The translations under genes were made by a program, and so were the position numbers. This document shows, in pieces, positions 16,368 through 24,899 of a DNA stretch of 35,424 nucleotides. The notes below the pieces were generated by a model. The model was not told the DNA's origin. It did not search any database and was given only the letters and a program-made list of their open reading frames with translations. The stretch is taken from contig PFDI01000020.1 of assembly GCA_002772695.1 (NCBI GenBank), positions 1-35,424 on the forward strand, read 5' to 3'. Position 1 is the stretch's first letter. Each line of letters opens with the position of its first letter. This stretch comes from Candidatus Pacebacteria bacterium CG10_big_fil_rev_8_21_14_0_10_44_54 (GTDB lineage Bacteria; Patescibacteriota; Microgenomatia; UBA1400; PJMF01).

Positions 16368-17000
16368 ATGGGCCTCATCTCGCTTCTCACCCAAGATCCA
16401 ATTGCCTTCGTCATGCTCGCTGGTGTGCTCGTTGTTTCCCTCACCATCCACGAATTTGCCCATGCCTGGGCGGCAGATAAACTCGGCGATCCGACTCCAA
16501 GACATCAGGGTAGATTGACGCTCAATCCCCTGGCGCATCTAGATCCGCTCGGTAGTGTTGCGCTGCTACTGATTGGCTTCGGTTGGGGCAAGCCCGTTCA
16601 GTTTGATCCGTACAACTTGAAGGATCCAGTCCGTGATGCCGCCATGATCGCCCTGGCAGGACCAGCAATCAACTTGATAACTGCCCTACTGCTTGCCAGC
16701 GCCCTGCCATTTTTACCAGCAATCGGCAGCGTCATTGGCCTCAGTATTTTTTATAACGTCATGCTGGCCGTCTTCAATCTTGTACCAGTTGCGCCACTCG
16801 ATGGCAGCAAAATCCTGCTCGCCCTCCTACCACAACAAATTGCCTATGAATATGAATCTTTTATGAACCGCTACGGCACGCTCGTGCTTGTTGGACTCCT
16901 CATGCCATGGGGCGGCCAATCGCCGATCAGCATGCTAATTCGACCAATAATTAATATTGTTTTATCTGGACTGCTCGCCCTTGGTGGGTTGTTCGCCTAA
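16368..17000 (+). CDS. Site-2 protease family intramembrane metalloprotease
   Basis: S2P proteases cleave membrane proteins within the bilayer, often releasing regulators. The 210-residue protein consists mostly of membrane segments, with the zinc site HEFAH in SLTIHEFAHAWAADKLGD (about 25-42) and the second metal ligand region in VAPLDGSKILLALLP (about 141-155, the Asp of a DG motif). This is the short, PDZ-less group common in many bacteria (peptidase M50B). Start ATG 16368 is chosen from the -10 box spacing and because the hydrophobic core begins right after it. The last 39 nt overlap the convergent HAD gene. The substrate is unknown. Confidence 0.85.
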   Translation: MGLISLLTQDPIAFVMLAGVLVVSLTIHEFAHAWAADKLGDPTPRHQGRLTLNPLAHLDPLGSVALLLIGFGWGKPVQFDPYNLKDPVRDAAMIALAGPAINLITALLLASALPFLPAIGSVIGLSIFYNVMLAVFNLVPVAPLDGSKILLALLPQQIAYEYESFMNRYGTLVLVGLLMPWGGQSPISMLIRPIINIVLSGLLALGGLFA

Positions 17001-17675
17001 CCACAATCTTCGCAACAGCCGTGACAAATCTCGCAGGGTATGAATGGTCTCGACTCCAGGAATACTAGATTTTTCTTGGCTCTTTCGGTTAATCCAAATA
17101 GGATGTAAATCCGCACGCTCTGCCAAAGGCGCAAGCATGTCCTCTCGATCATCCACAATAACAGAGCCTCCCGGCATCTTAGTGACAATACTTTGGTCTG
17201 TTTTTCGCGGGTGAATTTTTTCTAGATCCGGTTCAAATAAGGAGTATGGTACACCGCTGTGTAGCAGTTTTAGTTGCTGCCAATACGTAACTCCTTGAGA
17301 GAAAACGCCAAGTCGTAAGCCGTGAGTAAAAAAGCTTCTAACTACATGAGACAAGGTTGAGACATCTGGAAATGCAGTGTCTATTATGTTTGCGGGATCC
17401 AGTAGCTGATTCGCCAAATCGGCAGCCTTAAATTTTGGTTTTTTATTATCATCAAGTAGTTGTTGAGAAATATATTCAGCAAAACCTTTGGGATCAAACT
17501 TGGTTGATTCACCGATCAACTCAACATATGCATTGAGCAGATTTTCAATATCTGCAACCGTAACCGAACAAAAATCTGCCAAACGCCCAATGAATTTCTT
17601 TTTGATTTGCTTTGTATCAATCAGCGTACCATCAATATCCAAATACAATCGTCGCTCTATCCGCTCAACACTCAT
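16962..17675 (-). CDS. HAD-superfamily hydrolase
   Basis: HAD enzymes use an Asp nucleophile to hydrolyse phosphate esters. From ATG 17675 the 237-residue protein has motif I YLDIDGTLIDT (about 9-19, both Asp present), a helical cap (about 20-110), motif II as GVFSQGV (Ser in place of Thr is allowed), a Lys in HPRKT for motif III, and motif IV VIVDDREDM with two Asp. This is the phosphoglycolate/haloacid-type subfamily; the substrate cannot be read. Start is chosen because TATAAT (17682-17687) ends 6 nt before it. Divergent from the metallo-beta-lactamase-fold gene; its 3' end overlaps the site-2 protease gene. Confidence 0.8.
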   Translation of the reverse strand: MSVERIERRLYLDIDGTLIDTKQIKKKFIGRLADFCSVTVADIENLLNAYVELIGESTKFDPKGFAEYISQQLLDDNKKPKFKAADLANQLLDPANIIDTAFPDVSTLSHVVRSFFTHGLRLGVFSQGVTYWQQLKLLHSGVPYSLFEPDLEKIHPRKTDQSIVTKMPGGSVIVDDREDMLAPLAERADLHPIWINRKSQEKSSIPGVETIHTLRDLSRLLRRLWLGEQPTKGEQSR

Positions 17676-17680
17676 ACCGG

Positions 17681-17687
17681 TATTATA
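17681..17687. promoter_or_regulatory. Overlapping bidirectional -10 boxes between two divergent leaderless genes
   Basis: The start codons at 17675 (minus) and 17696 (plus) are only 20 nt apart. TATAAT on the minus strand occupies 17682-17687 and ends 6 nt before the leftward ATG. TATTAT on the plus strand occupies 17681-17686 and ends 9 nt before the rightward ATG. The same nearly symmetric 7 bp could thus serve both directions. Any -35 element must lie inside the opposite gene. Confidence 0.5.
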
Positions 17688-17695
17688 CCTGCTAG

Positions 17696-18370
17696 ATGCA
17701 CACAACAACCCAACACGACCAACTTTGCATCACCACCATCACCCTCGGCGCCCTAGCCACCAACTGTTACTTCATTTGGGACAGAACTTCTCGCCAAGCA
17801 ATTATCATTGATTCTGCAGATGCTGGCGAGTTTTTGGCTCAGATGATTGGCGAGATAGATCTCAAACCAACAGCAATTATCTTCACTCACGCTCACTTTG
17901 ATCACATCCTGGGTAGTTTTGCGCTGGCGACACTCCTTCAATTACCAACCTGGCTGCATCCTGCAGATGCTTCTCTCTTACGCAAAGCTCAAAAAAGTGC
18001 CGAGTACTGGCTCAAACACCCTGTTGATCCAGTACTTCCTGTTAACAACACAATCACAAGCCGGACAGAGTTTTCTCTTGGAAAAAAGCAGGTAAAAGTG
18101 CTCCATTTGCCTGGTCACACACCAGGCGGAATTGGTATTGGCGTTTTTTCTGGTGCTGCGCCTTTTATTTGTAGTGGTGACCTCATAACTGACCAAGGAA
18201 TAGGCGCAGCTACTCACACATACTCAAACAAGAAAGATCTAAAAAACTCCCTCAAAAAACTGACAAAATTACCGACCAACACAACCTACTATCCAGGCCA
18301 TGGCAAACCTCTAAAACAGATTGAAATCAAAGCTATTCTTGCTCAGCATCTCGGCGATAGCGTACAGTAG
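17696..18370 (+). CDS. Metallo-beta-lactamase-fold hydrolase (glyoxalase II-like)
   Basis: The 224-residue protein has the metal-binding signature THAHFDHILG (about 65-74), HLPGHTPGGIG (about 139-149, third metal His), CSGDLI (about 161-166, bridging Asp) and PGHGKP near the C-terminus (final metal His). This set is that of glyoxalase II/RNase-unrelated MBL hydrolases of about 210-230 residues, which often act on thioesters or persulfides; the substrate is unknown here. Its stop TAG is followed after 5 nt by the MFS gene, whose -10-like box lies within its last codons. Confidence 0.85.
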   Translation: MHTTTQHDQLCITTITLGALATNCYFIWDRTSRQAIIIDSADAGEFLAQMIGEIDLKPTAIIFTHAHFDHILGSFALATLLQLPTWLHPADASLLRKAQKSAEYWLKHPVDPVLPVNNTITSRTEFSLGKKQVKVLHLPGHTPGGIGIGVFSGAAPFICSGDLITDQGIGAATHTYSNKKDLKNSLKKLTKLPTNTTYYPGHGKPLKQIEIKAILAQHLGDSVQ

Positions 18371-18375
18371 TACTT

Positions 18376-19626
18376 ATGCGCCATCGCTTTCGCACCAGTC
18401 ACCCGAGCAAACGATCGCGCTCAATTTTCTCATTTCCAAGCGTCATTGGGTATCTGGCTACAGTACTCTTTTTTTATATAGCAGATGGCATCTTGGCATA
18501 CGGCTTGCCAGTAGTCACCCAAGAGCTCGGTGTCTCACTCATGACTGTTGGCATCATACTTGGTATGAGTTCGTTGACTGGTCTCCTGAGTGATCTAATT
18601 TTCCCCGACCTGTTTCCAACCAAATCGTTTCGTTTCTATGTCAGAATGGGGACCATTTTTGGCCTCGTGACTGCCTTCAGTCTCTTTGGCATACCCCATA
18701 GTTTGACCATTCTCGCTATTGCCAGCTTGTTGTGGGGAGTTTACTTTGAGAGTAGTAATTTCGCTCATTATAACTTCATTTCGCGCGTCGTCGAAGAAAA
18801 ACATCGGGCTGCGACGTGGGGCTGGTTAGAAGTCGTAAAAGCAATTGCATACACCGCTGCGCCACTGCTGGCGATTTTCTTACTCAAATTTCATACTCGA
18901 GTACCATTTGTAGTTGTGTTCGGGTTTTTTCTGCTCAGTTTTACTGTGTTTGAGTTGAGTAAAAAATGGATGCAAAATACTACAAAAGAGAAGGCTACTG
19001 AGCACAAGCATACCCTCAAACAAGAGCTGTATGTGTGGCGAGTACTTATGAGAAAAGTCTGGCACATTTATGGGTTCTATCTTGCCATCGTGTTGCTAGA
19101 TGTGAGCTTTTGGAGTGTCGGGATTCTATTGTCGACAGAACTTTCAAAGGACGCTTCGTTTGGCAACTTACTCTTGCCCGCGTATATTGTTCCTTCCCTA
19201 TTTGTGCCGATGTTGATCGCGAAAACAGCCAAACGACGATGGAGTAAAACAAAAACTGCCTTTATCAGCGCTGGAATCGGCAGCGGCGTCCTCTGTCTGG
19301 GTTTTTTGTTTGCTGGTGGCTGGCAGCTACTGCTTACGACATTTATCGGCTCAATTTTTGTCTCGCTGGCACTTCCAGAAATGAATGCTACCTTTGAAGA
19401 ATTAGTCGAAAAACTCGGTCTATTTGGTGGTGACTTGATAGGTCTTCAGCGCTCGGCCAACAACCTCAGTTGGATCATTGGACCAGTCTGTGCTACGGCG
19501 ATTGCTACATTCATCGGCACACAAAATGCCATGGCAGTATTTGCTAGTTTACTCTTGGCTGCCTCGATCGGCGCAACCCTAGTGGTACCAAGATTTATTC
19601 GGATCTCACAACGGTCAGTGTTATGA
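18376..19626 (+). CDS. Major facilitator superfamily transporter
   Basis: This 416-residue protein has about 12 hydrophobic segments in two halves, split by a charged loop near residues 190-215 (KWMQNTTKEKATEHKHTLKQ). The first inter-helix loop contains GMSSLTGLLSDLIFPD, resembling the MFS loop-2 signature GxxxDrxGrr in weakened form. A basic N-terminal tail (about 1-20) precedes the first segment. Substrate and direction of transport cannot be inferred. TACAGT at 18363-18368 ends 7 nt before the ATG and overlaps the end of the upstream hydrolase gene, so it may be transcribed on its own as well as by read-through. Confidence 0.8.
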   Translation: MRHRFRTSHPSKRSRSIFSFPSVIGYLATVLFFYIADGILAYGLPVVTQELGVSLMTVGIILGMSSLTGLLSDLIFPDLFPTKSFRFYVRMGTIFGLVTAFSLFGIPHSLTILAIASLLWGVYFESSNFAHYNFISRVVEEKHRAATWGWLEVVKAIAYTAAPLLAIFLLKFHTRVPFVVVFGFFLLSFTVFELSKKWMQNTTKEKATEHKHTLKQELYVWRVLMRKVWHIYGFYLAIVLLDVSFWSVGILLSTELSKDASFGNLLLPAYIVPSLFVPMLIAKTAKRRWSKTKTAFISAGIGSGVLCLGFLFAGGWQLLLTTFIGSIFVSLALPEMNATFEELVEKLGLFGGDLIGLQRSANNLSWIIGPVCATAIATFIGTQNAMAVFASLLLAASIGATLVVPRFIRISQRSVL

Positions 19627-19633
19627 TACAGAT

Positions 19634-20092
19634 GTGAAAATTACTATTCTCTACGCCACCTACTCCAACAGCACTTACGCTGCCACCGAAGTGCTTTGCA
19701 AAGCACTACAAAAACTCAATCATGAAGTCGCAGTTAGTCTAGTCATGACAGCAAACGTCACAATTTTGGTCGAGTCAGACCTCACCATTTTCGCCTCTCC
19801 CAGCTGGGATTATGATGGCAAAGAAGGACAGCCTCACGAAGATTTTTTTCACTTCTTCTCTAGCATTTCTCAGGATGCGGTCGCACCATTTTCGTACGCT
19901 ATTATGGCGTTAGGAGATACCAACTACACCTATTTTTGTGGTGCAGCAGACGAGCTTGAGTCACTGGCAACTGCTAAAGCAGGAAAACAAATAATCGAAC
20001 CACTCAAACTCGACCAGTACTATCTCAACGAGATGACATGCGGGGCAGCAATCAACACCTGGGCACAGCAACTAACTGAAGCCACGACATGA
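19634..20092 (+). CDS. Flavodoxin-like protein
   Basis: Flavodoxins carry electrons with FMN. The 152-residue protein starts with GTG and has the phosphate-binding loop TYSNSTYAA (about 9-17, form of TxTGxT), a SPSWDYDGKEGQPHEDF segment (about 56-72, where the isoalloxazine is usually held by Trp/Tyr), and ALGDTNYTYFCGAADEL (about 95-111, form of GxGDxxYxxFCgA). Length is that of a short-chain flavodoxin. Its TGA overlaps the start of the oxidoreductase alpha gene, so it is very probably the electron partner of that enzyme. A TATGAT box (19622-19627) ends 6 nt before the GTG. Confidence 0.88.
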   Translation: MKITILYATYSNSTYAATEVLCKALQKLNHEVAVSLVMTANVTILVESDLTIFASPSWDYDGKEGQPHEDFFHFFSSISQDAVAPFSYAIMALGDTNYTYFCGAADELESLATAKAGKQIIEPLKLDQYYLNEMTCGAAINTWAQQLTEATT

Positions 20093-21816
20093 TGGCAAAA
20101 CAACAAACAGCATTCTTGTGGAAAGTTGGCGCACCAGCCGGCCAAGGCGTTATGACGACCGGCTTGTTGTTTAGTAAACTCTGTGCTCAATCCGGCGGTA
20201 ACGTCTTTGACTATGCCGAGTACCCGTCTCTCATCCAGGGTGGTCACAACACGTACGAAGTACTGTGCAGCACTTCGCCTGTGAACAATCGCGCTTGGCA
20301 GGTCGATTACCTAGTTTGTCTCGACAAAGTCACGCTCGAAACCCACGAACATCGATTACGCTCAGGCAGCATTGTTCTGTTTGATCCTGCTGCAGGCAAG
20401 ATTTCTCCTACAGGAGACTACACAATAATCGCACTCCCATTGAAAGAGCTTTTAGCAGAACTCAAAGCAAACAGCATTATGGCTAATATGATTGCTCTCG
20501 GTGCCAGTTGGGCGCTAGTCGGTGGGCAGCGAAAAAAGCTAGAAACTTTAATTGCAGAACAATTTGGCAAAAAAGGTGCTGAAATCGTCAAACTTAATCA
20601 GAATTGTGCCGATCGCGGCTTCGAGACGATAGTAGGTAACACAACGACTACTATAACTTTCCCCTGGCACAAGCCAGAAAAAACTCCCATCGTACTTGGA
20701 GGAAATGACGCATTCTCACTTGCTGCAGCCGCGGCAGACTGCCGTTTCTATGCCTCATATCCGATGACTCCATCCTCTTCTGTTCTGGCCACACTTGCTG
20801 CCTGGCAAAAAATGACCGACATGGTGGTTCGCCACGCCGAAGATGAAGTTGGTGTCGTAAGCGAAGCGCTTGGGGCTTCGTTCGCAGGGGTACGTGCTGC
20901 CGTTGGCACTTCTGGTGGTGGCTTTGCACTCATGACTGAATCCCTCTCGTATGCTGGCATTGGCGAGATTCCGCTCGTGGTATTTTTGAGCCAACGACCA
21001 GGCCCAGCTACTGGCTTACCCACCTGGACCGAGCAAGGCGATTTACTCTTTGCCTGCTACGCTGGTCACGGTGAGTTTCCCAAAATTGTCCTGGCACCTG
21101 GTGATGTGACAGAGATGGTAGTGCTCACCAAACAAGCATTTGATCTGGCAGACATCTACCAAACTCCCGTACTTGTTTTATCTGACAAATTTTTGTCTGA
21201 GTCACGCATGGTGCTGGATAGTGAAGTTGTCGAGCGAGAACTATCTACTCCACCAGAGTACGGCAAGACAATTCGACAAGTAGATGAACTCCCGTACCTG
21301 CGCTACAAAAACACTGATGATGGCATCTCTCCACGACTCATTCCTGGTACACCCGGTACCCATTACCAAGCCAATTCATATGAACACCTCGAGGACAGCC
21401 ACACAACCGAGGATCCAGAAGAGCGCAGCATGCAGGTAGAAAAACGCTTGCGCAAGCAAGCAACCTATCTAAGTAATCACTGGCAAATGCCAAGTATCGA
21501 GGGTTCTCTCGAGAGGGCTGAGTATATTTTTGTCACCTGGGGTTCGAGCAAGCTCGTCGTGTCCCAGGCGCGTGACATGATGGACCAACCGACAGCTCAT
21601 ATTCACTTTACCCACGTCTACCCGATGGACCGAGAAAAAGTCGCAGCATTATTTGCACCAAACAGACACTATGTGTTGGTCGAAAACAACGCTACTGGTC
21701 AGTTTGGGACGCTTCTGCGCAGCGAGGCAGGAGTGGATATCAAACACAGCATTCGCAAGTACGACGGTCGTGCATTTTATAGTGAAGAAATACTCGCAGC
21801 ACTGGAGAGCGCATGA
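20089..21816 (+). CDS. korA: 2-oxoacid:ferredoxin oxidoreductase, fused gamma-alpha subunit
   Basis: This subunit belongs to the thiamine-diphosphate enzymes that oxidatively decarboxylate 2-oxoacids to acyl-CoA with ferredoxin or flavodoxin as acceptor. The 575-residue protein carries the gamma domain first (about 10-185: GAPAGQGVMTTGLLFSK and EYPSLIQGGHNTYEV), then the alpha pyrimidine-binding part (about 205-380: GNDAFSLAAAAADCRFYASY, EDEVGVVSEALGASFAG, GTSGGGFALMTESLSYAG), and a transketolase C-terminal domain (about 480-575). Two-subunit organisation with gamma-alpha fusion is typical of 2-oxoglutarate or broad 2-oxoacid enzymes. The exact oxoacid cannot be told, so the symbol is by similarity. 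Start ATG 20089 or the next Met at 20092. Confidence 0.88.
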   Translation: MMAKQQTAFLWKVGAPAGQGVMTTGLLFSKLCAQSGGNVFDYAEYPSLIQGGHNTYEVLCSTSPVNNRAWQVDYLVCLDKVTLETHEHRLRSGSIVLFDPAAGKISPTGDYTIIALPLKELLAELKANSIMANMIALGASWALVGGQRKKLETLIAEQFGKKGAEIVKLNQNCADRGFETIVGNTTTTITFPWHKPEKTPIVLGGNDAFSLAAAAADCRFYASYPMTPSSSVLATLAAWQKMTDMVVRHAEDEVGVVSEALGASFAGVRAAVGTSGGGFALMTESLSYAGIGEIPLVVFLSQRPGPATGLPTWTEQGDLLFACYAGHGEFPKIVLAPGDVTEMVVLTKQAFDLADIYQTPVLVLSDKFLSESRMVLDSEVVERELSTPPEYGKTIRQVDELPYLRYKNTDDGISPRLIPGTPGTHYQANSYEHLEDSHTTEDPEERSMQVEKRLRKQATYLSNHWQMPSIEGSLERAEYIFVTWGSSKLVVSQARDMMDQPTAHIHFTHVYPMDREKVAALFAPNRHYVLVENNATGQFGTLLRSEAGVDIKHSIRKYDGRAFYSEEILAALESA

Positions 21817-22676
21817 TGGATATCAACCCAAGTTCACTCGACTTCACTGGCTACACCCCTACTTGGTGTGCGGGTTGCGGCAACTGGGGTATCGGCAAAG
21901 GCATCGAGCTTGCCCTCAAAAAGCAGCAGCTCTCCCCCGACAGAGTGATCATGCTGTTCGACATTGGCTGCTCTGGCAACATGAATGACTTCATCAACGC
22001 GTACGCCATGCATACGCTCCATGGGCGCGCGCTCGCGACAGCTGTCGGCGTCAAAATTGCCAATCATAAACTACCCGTCCTCGTGACCGGTGGCGATGGC
22101 GCACTCTACGGCGAAGGTGGCAACCACTTCCTGCACGCCTGCCGCGGCAACCATGATTTGACAGTTATTGTCCACGACAACAGCGTGTACGGCCTGACAA
22201 CTGGGCAAGTTTCTCCGACTGCGAGTAAGGGTAAAAAATCTAGATCTACACCAAGCGGTATTATCGAACAACCCGTCAACCCACTTCTTCTGGCACTAAC
22301 ACAAGGCGCAACGTTCGTAGCACAAGGCTTCACCGCCCAACTACCACAACTAGCCGAGCTCATCACCGCAGGCATGCAGCACAAAGGCCTCTCAATAATT
22401 AATGTGCTACAACCATGTGTGACCTTTAACAAAGAAAACACCTACGCCTACTACATTAAAAACACCTACAAACTACCAGAAGATCACGACAAAAGTAATT
22501 TTTCCCAGGCTTTGGAACAGGCCCAGTCGGTATTTAAGGAGCGCTTTCCGCTTGGGATTTTGTACGAAACTACTCGACCAACGTATCAGGATGAGCTGCC
22601 GCAGTTGGCTAGTGAGGCGTTGGCAGAGCGTGGGCGGTTTGAAAAGTCAGTGAGTCTGCTCGACAATTTTAAATAG
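21813..22676 (+). CDS. korB: 2-oxoacid:ferredoxin oxidoreductase, beta subunit
   Basis: The beta subunit binds thiamine diphosphate and a 4Fe-4S cluster. The 287-residue protein has the CxxC pair in TWCAGCGNWG (about 15-24), a third Cys in DIGCSGNM, and a fourth in the QPCVTFN segment (about 204-210), so all four cluster ligands are present. The ThDP motif is GGDGALYGEGGNHF (about 91-104) continuing to DNSVYGLTTGQ. Overlap with the alpha gene is ATGATG. Together with the flavodoxin gene it forms a three-gene coupled unit for oxoacid oxidation, which suggests acyl-CoA generation or, in reverse, reductive carboxylation. Confidence 0.9.
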   Translation: MMDINPSSLDFTGYTPTWCAGCGNWGIGKGIELALKKQQLSPDRVIMLFDIGCSGNMNDFINAYAMHTLHGRALATAVGVKIANHKLPVLVTGGDGALYGEGGNHFLHACRGNHDLTVIVHDNSVYGLTTGQVSPTASKGKKSRSTPSGIIEQPVNPLLLALTQGATFVAQGFTAQLPQLAELITAGMQHKGLSIINVLQPCVTFNKENTYAYYIKNTYKLPEDHDKSNFSQALEQAQSVFKERFPLGILYETTRPTYQDELPQLASEALAERGRFEKSVSLLDNFK

Positions 22677-22684
22677 TGAAAAAA

Positions 22685-23020
22685 CTAGAACGCGACTTTA
22701 TCTCTTGCTAAATTTGTTACAACTTCCTTATCTACTGCTGCAAGAGCCAGAATTGCAACCGAAAAATGTTTGAGTAAGGTGTCAAAAGCTCGTTGTAAAT
22801 TCCTGTAATCAGAAAAATCAATTCCAGATTTGTGTATCACAGAATCACGAACTCTTCTAACGCTTGTCGCCTGGACTTCTTCAATTAGAGACGGGTCTAC
22901 TTCGTAAACATCTAGCAATAAAATACAAGTCGCTAGAAGCGCATGATTTTCAAAAGTTGAAATCTCCAAGCATCTACTTGTAAATTGGAACGCTCTATAA
23001 CTTTCAATACCTGTCAGCAC
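22685..23020 (-). CDS. Small protein of unknown function, partner of the aldolase-like gene
   Basis: This 111-residue protein is not recognised. It is predicted mostly helical, without a membrane segment or signal. It starts with GTG at 23020, preceded at a 6-nt distance by GGAG (23027-23030), a clear Shine-Dalgarno, and lies 23 nt after the stop of the aldolase-like gene, so it is the second gene of that unit. The use of a Shine-Dalgarno here, unlike at first genes, fits its internal operon position. It ends 8 nt from the convergent korB stop. Confidence 0.65.
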   Translation of the reverse strand: MLTGIESYRAFQFTSRCLEISTFENHALLATCILLLDVYEVDPSLIEEVQATSVRRVRDSVIHKSGIDFSDYRNLQRAFDTLLKHFSVAILALAAVDKEVVTNLARDKVAF

Positions 23021-23043
23021 TACAAGCTCCGATCTAGGCAGAA

Positions 23044-24357
23044 CTAATCCGCCAAATTTTCGGTTATTGTAGCATCCTGTTGAACCGCCGGTTGAACACT
23101 AAAATCCGGCACAAATTCCTGGTGTGTAATCAACCCGTCAACCAACGACCGCGTCCCCTTCACCCCCAACCAATTGAAAAACTCGCCCATGCGCCACTCG
23201 ATCGCCTGACTAATTTGCTCTGCGACACCTGTCGGCAATTCCCACAACTCTCGTTTAAACGTACCCCATGCACGCTTACGCTCTCGATACACAAGCTGCG
23301 CGTCGCTCATACCCTCTTTGCGCTCCGAAGCTCGCTTTTCAAAAATCCACTCTGCGAATTTTTCTGTTAATTCTTGCGGAAACGCTGGATGGTCAAAGAC
23401 AAGGTTTTGAATGCCAGTCGCCAAATGAACTTCAACCGCCTTGACTTCTGGCAACATCGCAAACGCCTCATCGGGCAATGTCGACGCACCGTGCTGCACC
23501 GTGCCAGCCAAACCAAATCGCGAGCGAATATACTGGGTTAATTCGTTATGTAAATTAAAATCTACCGTCATTTTTGCCAGACTGCCATCGACATTTACAA
23601 CACCGCCGTGTTCTGTACCAGTCTGAATGCTCAGCTTACGCAAGCCAGGTACTTGCGACAAAAACACTTCGCACTCTTGCTTGGTAGAGTTAGTGCCACC
23701 AATGTGACCAAGCTCGCCGCCAACTGAAATCTCAATGCCAGACTCAAGCGAGCGAATGTATGACACCAACTCATTGGTATAGCGAATATTTGGAATCTGT
23801 TGTTCTGCAACCGACTGCTTTTCTAGATCAACTAGGGTCGACATATCGATATCAATATTGAGCATGCCAGCCGCTAGCGAAGAATCAATCAGCGCTTTGA
23901 TCGTACCTATCTCACCCGCCACTGGGATGCCAGAACTAGTCGCCTTTGCCTGGTAGTGATCGCCCTGAATAAACACCGGACCGCTCCATCCAGCCAACAG
24001 TGCACCGGCCAAAACCAGCGGAACATACATGTTCGGTGGTTGCTTGGTGTAACCCATCTCGGAGCGTGCGAGCTCAAAAATAAAAGCGCCAACATCTCCC
24101 TCCCGGGCAGCGCGAAAAATTGCTGCTGCTATCTCCATCGTGAGACCTCGTACATTTACGGCCGGAACACTCAGCTTCTGTGCGACTCTGCCTGCTGCAA
24201 TAGCTTGGTAGAATTCAGCAATCGAGGACAAGCGAATATTTGCGGCTGTTGCAGCTGCATAAATCTGTTTACTTGCGATCTGTTGTTCATTTAGATTGCC
24301 AAGCAACACTTGTTCAGCTAGAGATTTAATTTGTCGGTCAGAAATTGTTTGCGTCAT
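23044..24357 (-). CDS. Class II fructose-bisphosphate aldolase-like protein
   Basis: The 437-residue protein resembles the zinc-dependent class II aldolases in its central barrel: IQGDHYQ (about 129-135, matching the LDH segment with the catalytic Asp and first zinc His), GGELGHIGG (about 208-216, matching the second zinc-binding region), QTGTEHGGVVNVDG (about 239-252) and QHGASTLPDEAF (about 282-293, matching the HGGSG phosphate/zinc segment). It is far longer than the usual 285-345 residues; an extra N-terminal region (about 1-70) and a C-terminal helical tail (about 340-437) account for this. It may be the organism's fructose-bisphosphate aldolase or act on a related keto-sugar phosphate. 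TAAGAT (24364-24369) ends 6 nt before the ATG. Confidence 0.72.
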   Translation of the reverse strand: MTQTISDRQIKSLAEQVLLGNLNEQQIASKQIYAAATAANIRLSSIAEFYQAIAAGRVAQKLSVPAVNVRGLTMEIAAAIFRAAREGDVGAFIFELARSEMGYTKQPPNMYVPLVLAGALLAGWSGPVFIQGDHYQAKATSSGIPVAGEIGTIKALIDSSLAAGMLNIDIDMSTLVDLEKQSVAEQQIPNIRYTNELVSYIRSLESGIEISVGGELGHIGGTNSTKQECEVFLSQVPGLRKLSIQTGTEHGGVVNVDGSLAKMTVDFNLHNELTQYIRSRFGLAGTVQHGASTLPDEAFAMLPEVKAVEVHLATGIQNLVFDHPAFPQELTEKFAEWIFEKRASERKEGMSDAQLVYRERKRAWGTFKRELWELPTGVAEQISQAIEWRMGEFFNWLGVKGTRSLVDGLITHQEFVPDFSVQPAVQQDATITENLAD

Positions 24358-24381
24358 AAAACAATCTTACTTGAAACGTAG

Positions 24382-24411
24382 TTGTTTTGCACCCATCCCC
24401 AGTCGTACAAT
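24382..24411 (+). promoter_or_regulatory. Promoter of the CBS-domain gene
   Basis: TTGTTT (24382-24387) and TACAAT (24406-24411) are spaced by 18 nt on the plus strand. The -10 ends 8 nt before ATG 24420 and only 2 nt before ATG 24414, so the second Met is the likely start of a leaderless message. Confidence 0.55.
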
Positions 24412-24419
24412 GAATGCTA

Positions 24420-24881
24420 ATGCTCATCCACGAAATCTATCACAAGGATCCTGTTACTATCAGAGATGACGTTACTATTCGTGACGCCCTCAACACTATC
24501 CTCCATAAACGCATTAATGGTCTGGTAGTAACCGACAAAAACAACAAGGTCATCGGAGTGCTCGCCATCCAAGATATCGCCGGTGCTACTATTCCAACAC
24601 AGTTCAAAAAAAATATCCATATGGCGGCAGCTATGTATCGCAAGGGCTTTTTCTCCGAAAGTTGCATCGCTATTCAAGATGAGCCAGTTAGTAAGTACAT
24701 GCGAAAAAACTTCGTCTCAGTCAACTTACAAGACAACATCATGGCGGTTACCGCCGATTTTTTGCAAAATGACTTGTACATTGTACCGGTGATTGAAGCT
24801 GGTGAGCTCGTCGGTGTCATCACGCGCAGTGAGATAAAAAAAGCCCTCGCCTATGGTATGAAAATCAAAGGATACTCCTAG
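24420..24881 (+). CDS. CBS-domain pair protein
   Basis: CBS pairs bind adenosyl ligands (AMP, ATP, SAM) and regulate enzymes or channels. From ATG 24420 the 153-residue protein is two CBS motifs: residues about 3-55 (IHEIYHKDPVTIRDDVTIRD, GLVVTDKNNKVIGVLAIQDI) and about 90-145 (VSKYMRKNFVSV, LYIVPVIEAGELVGVITRSE), separated by a short helical insert. No other domain is present. It precedes a membrane transporter by 18 nt, so a regulatory role for that transporter is possible but only inferred. Confidence 0.85.
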   Translation: MLIHEIYHKDPVTIRDDVTIRDALNTILHKRINGLVVTDKNNKVIGVLAIQDIAGATIPTQFKKNIHMAAAMYRKGFFSESCIAIQDEPVSKYMRKNFVSVNLQDNIMAVTADFLQNDLYIVPVIEAGELVGVITRSEIKKALAYGMKIKGYS

Positions 24882-24899
24882 CACAAAACGCACCTTGCC

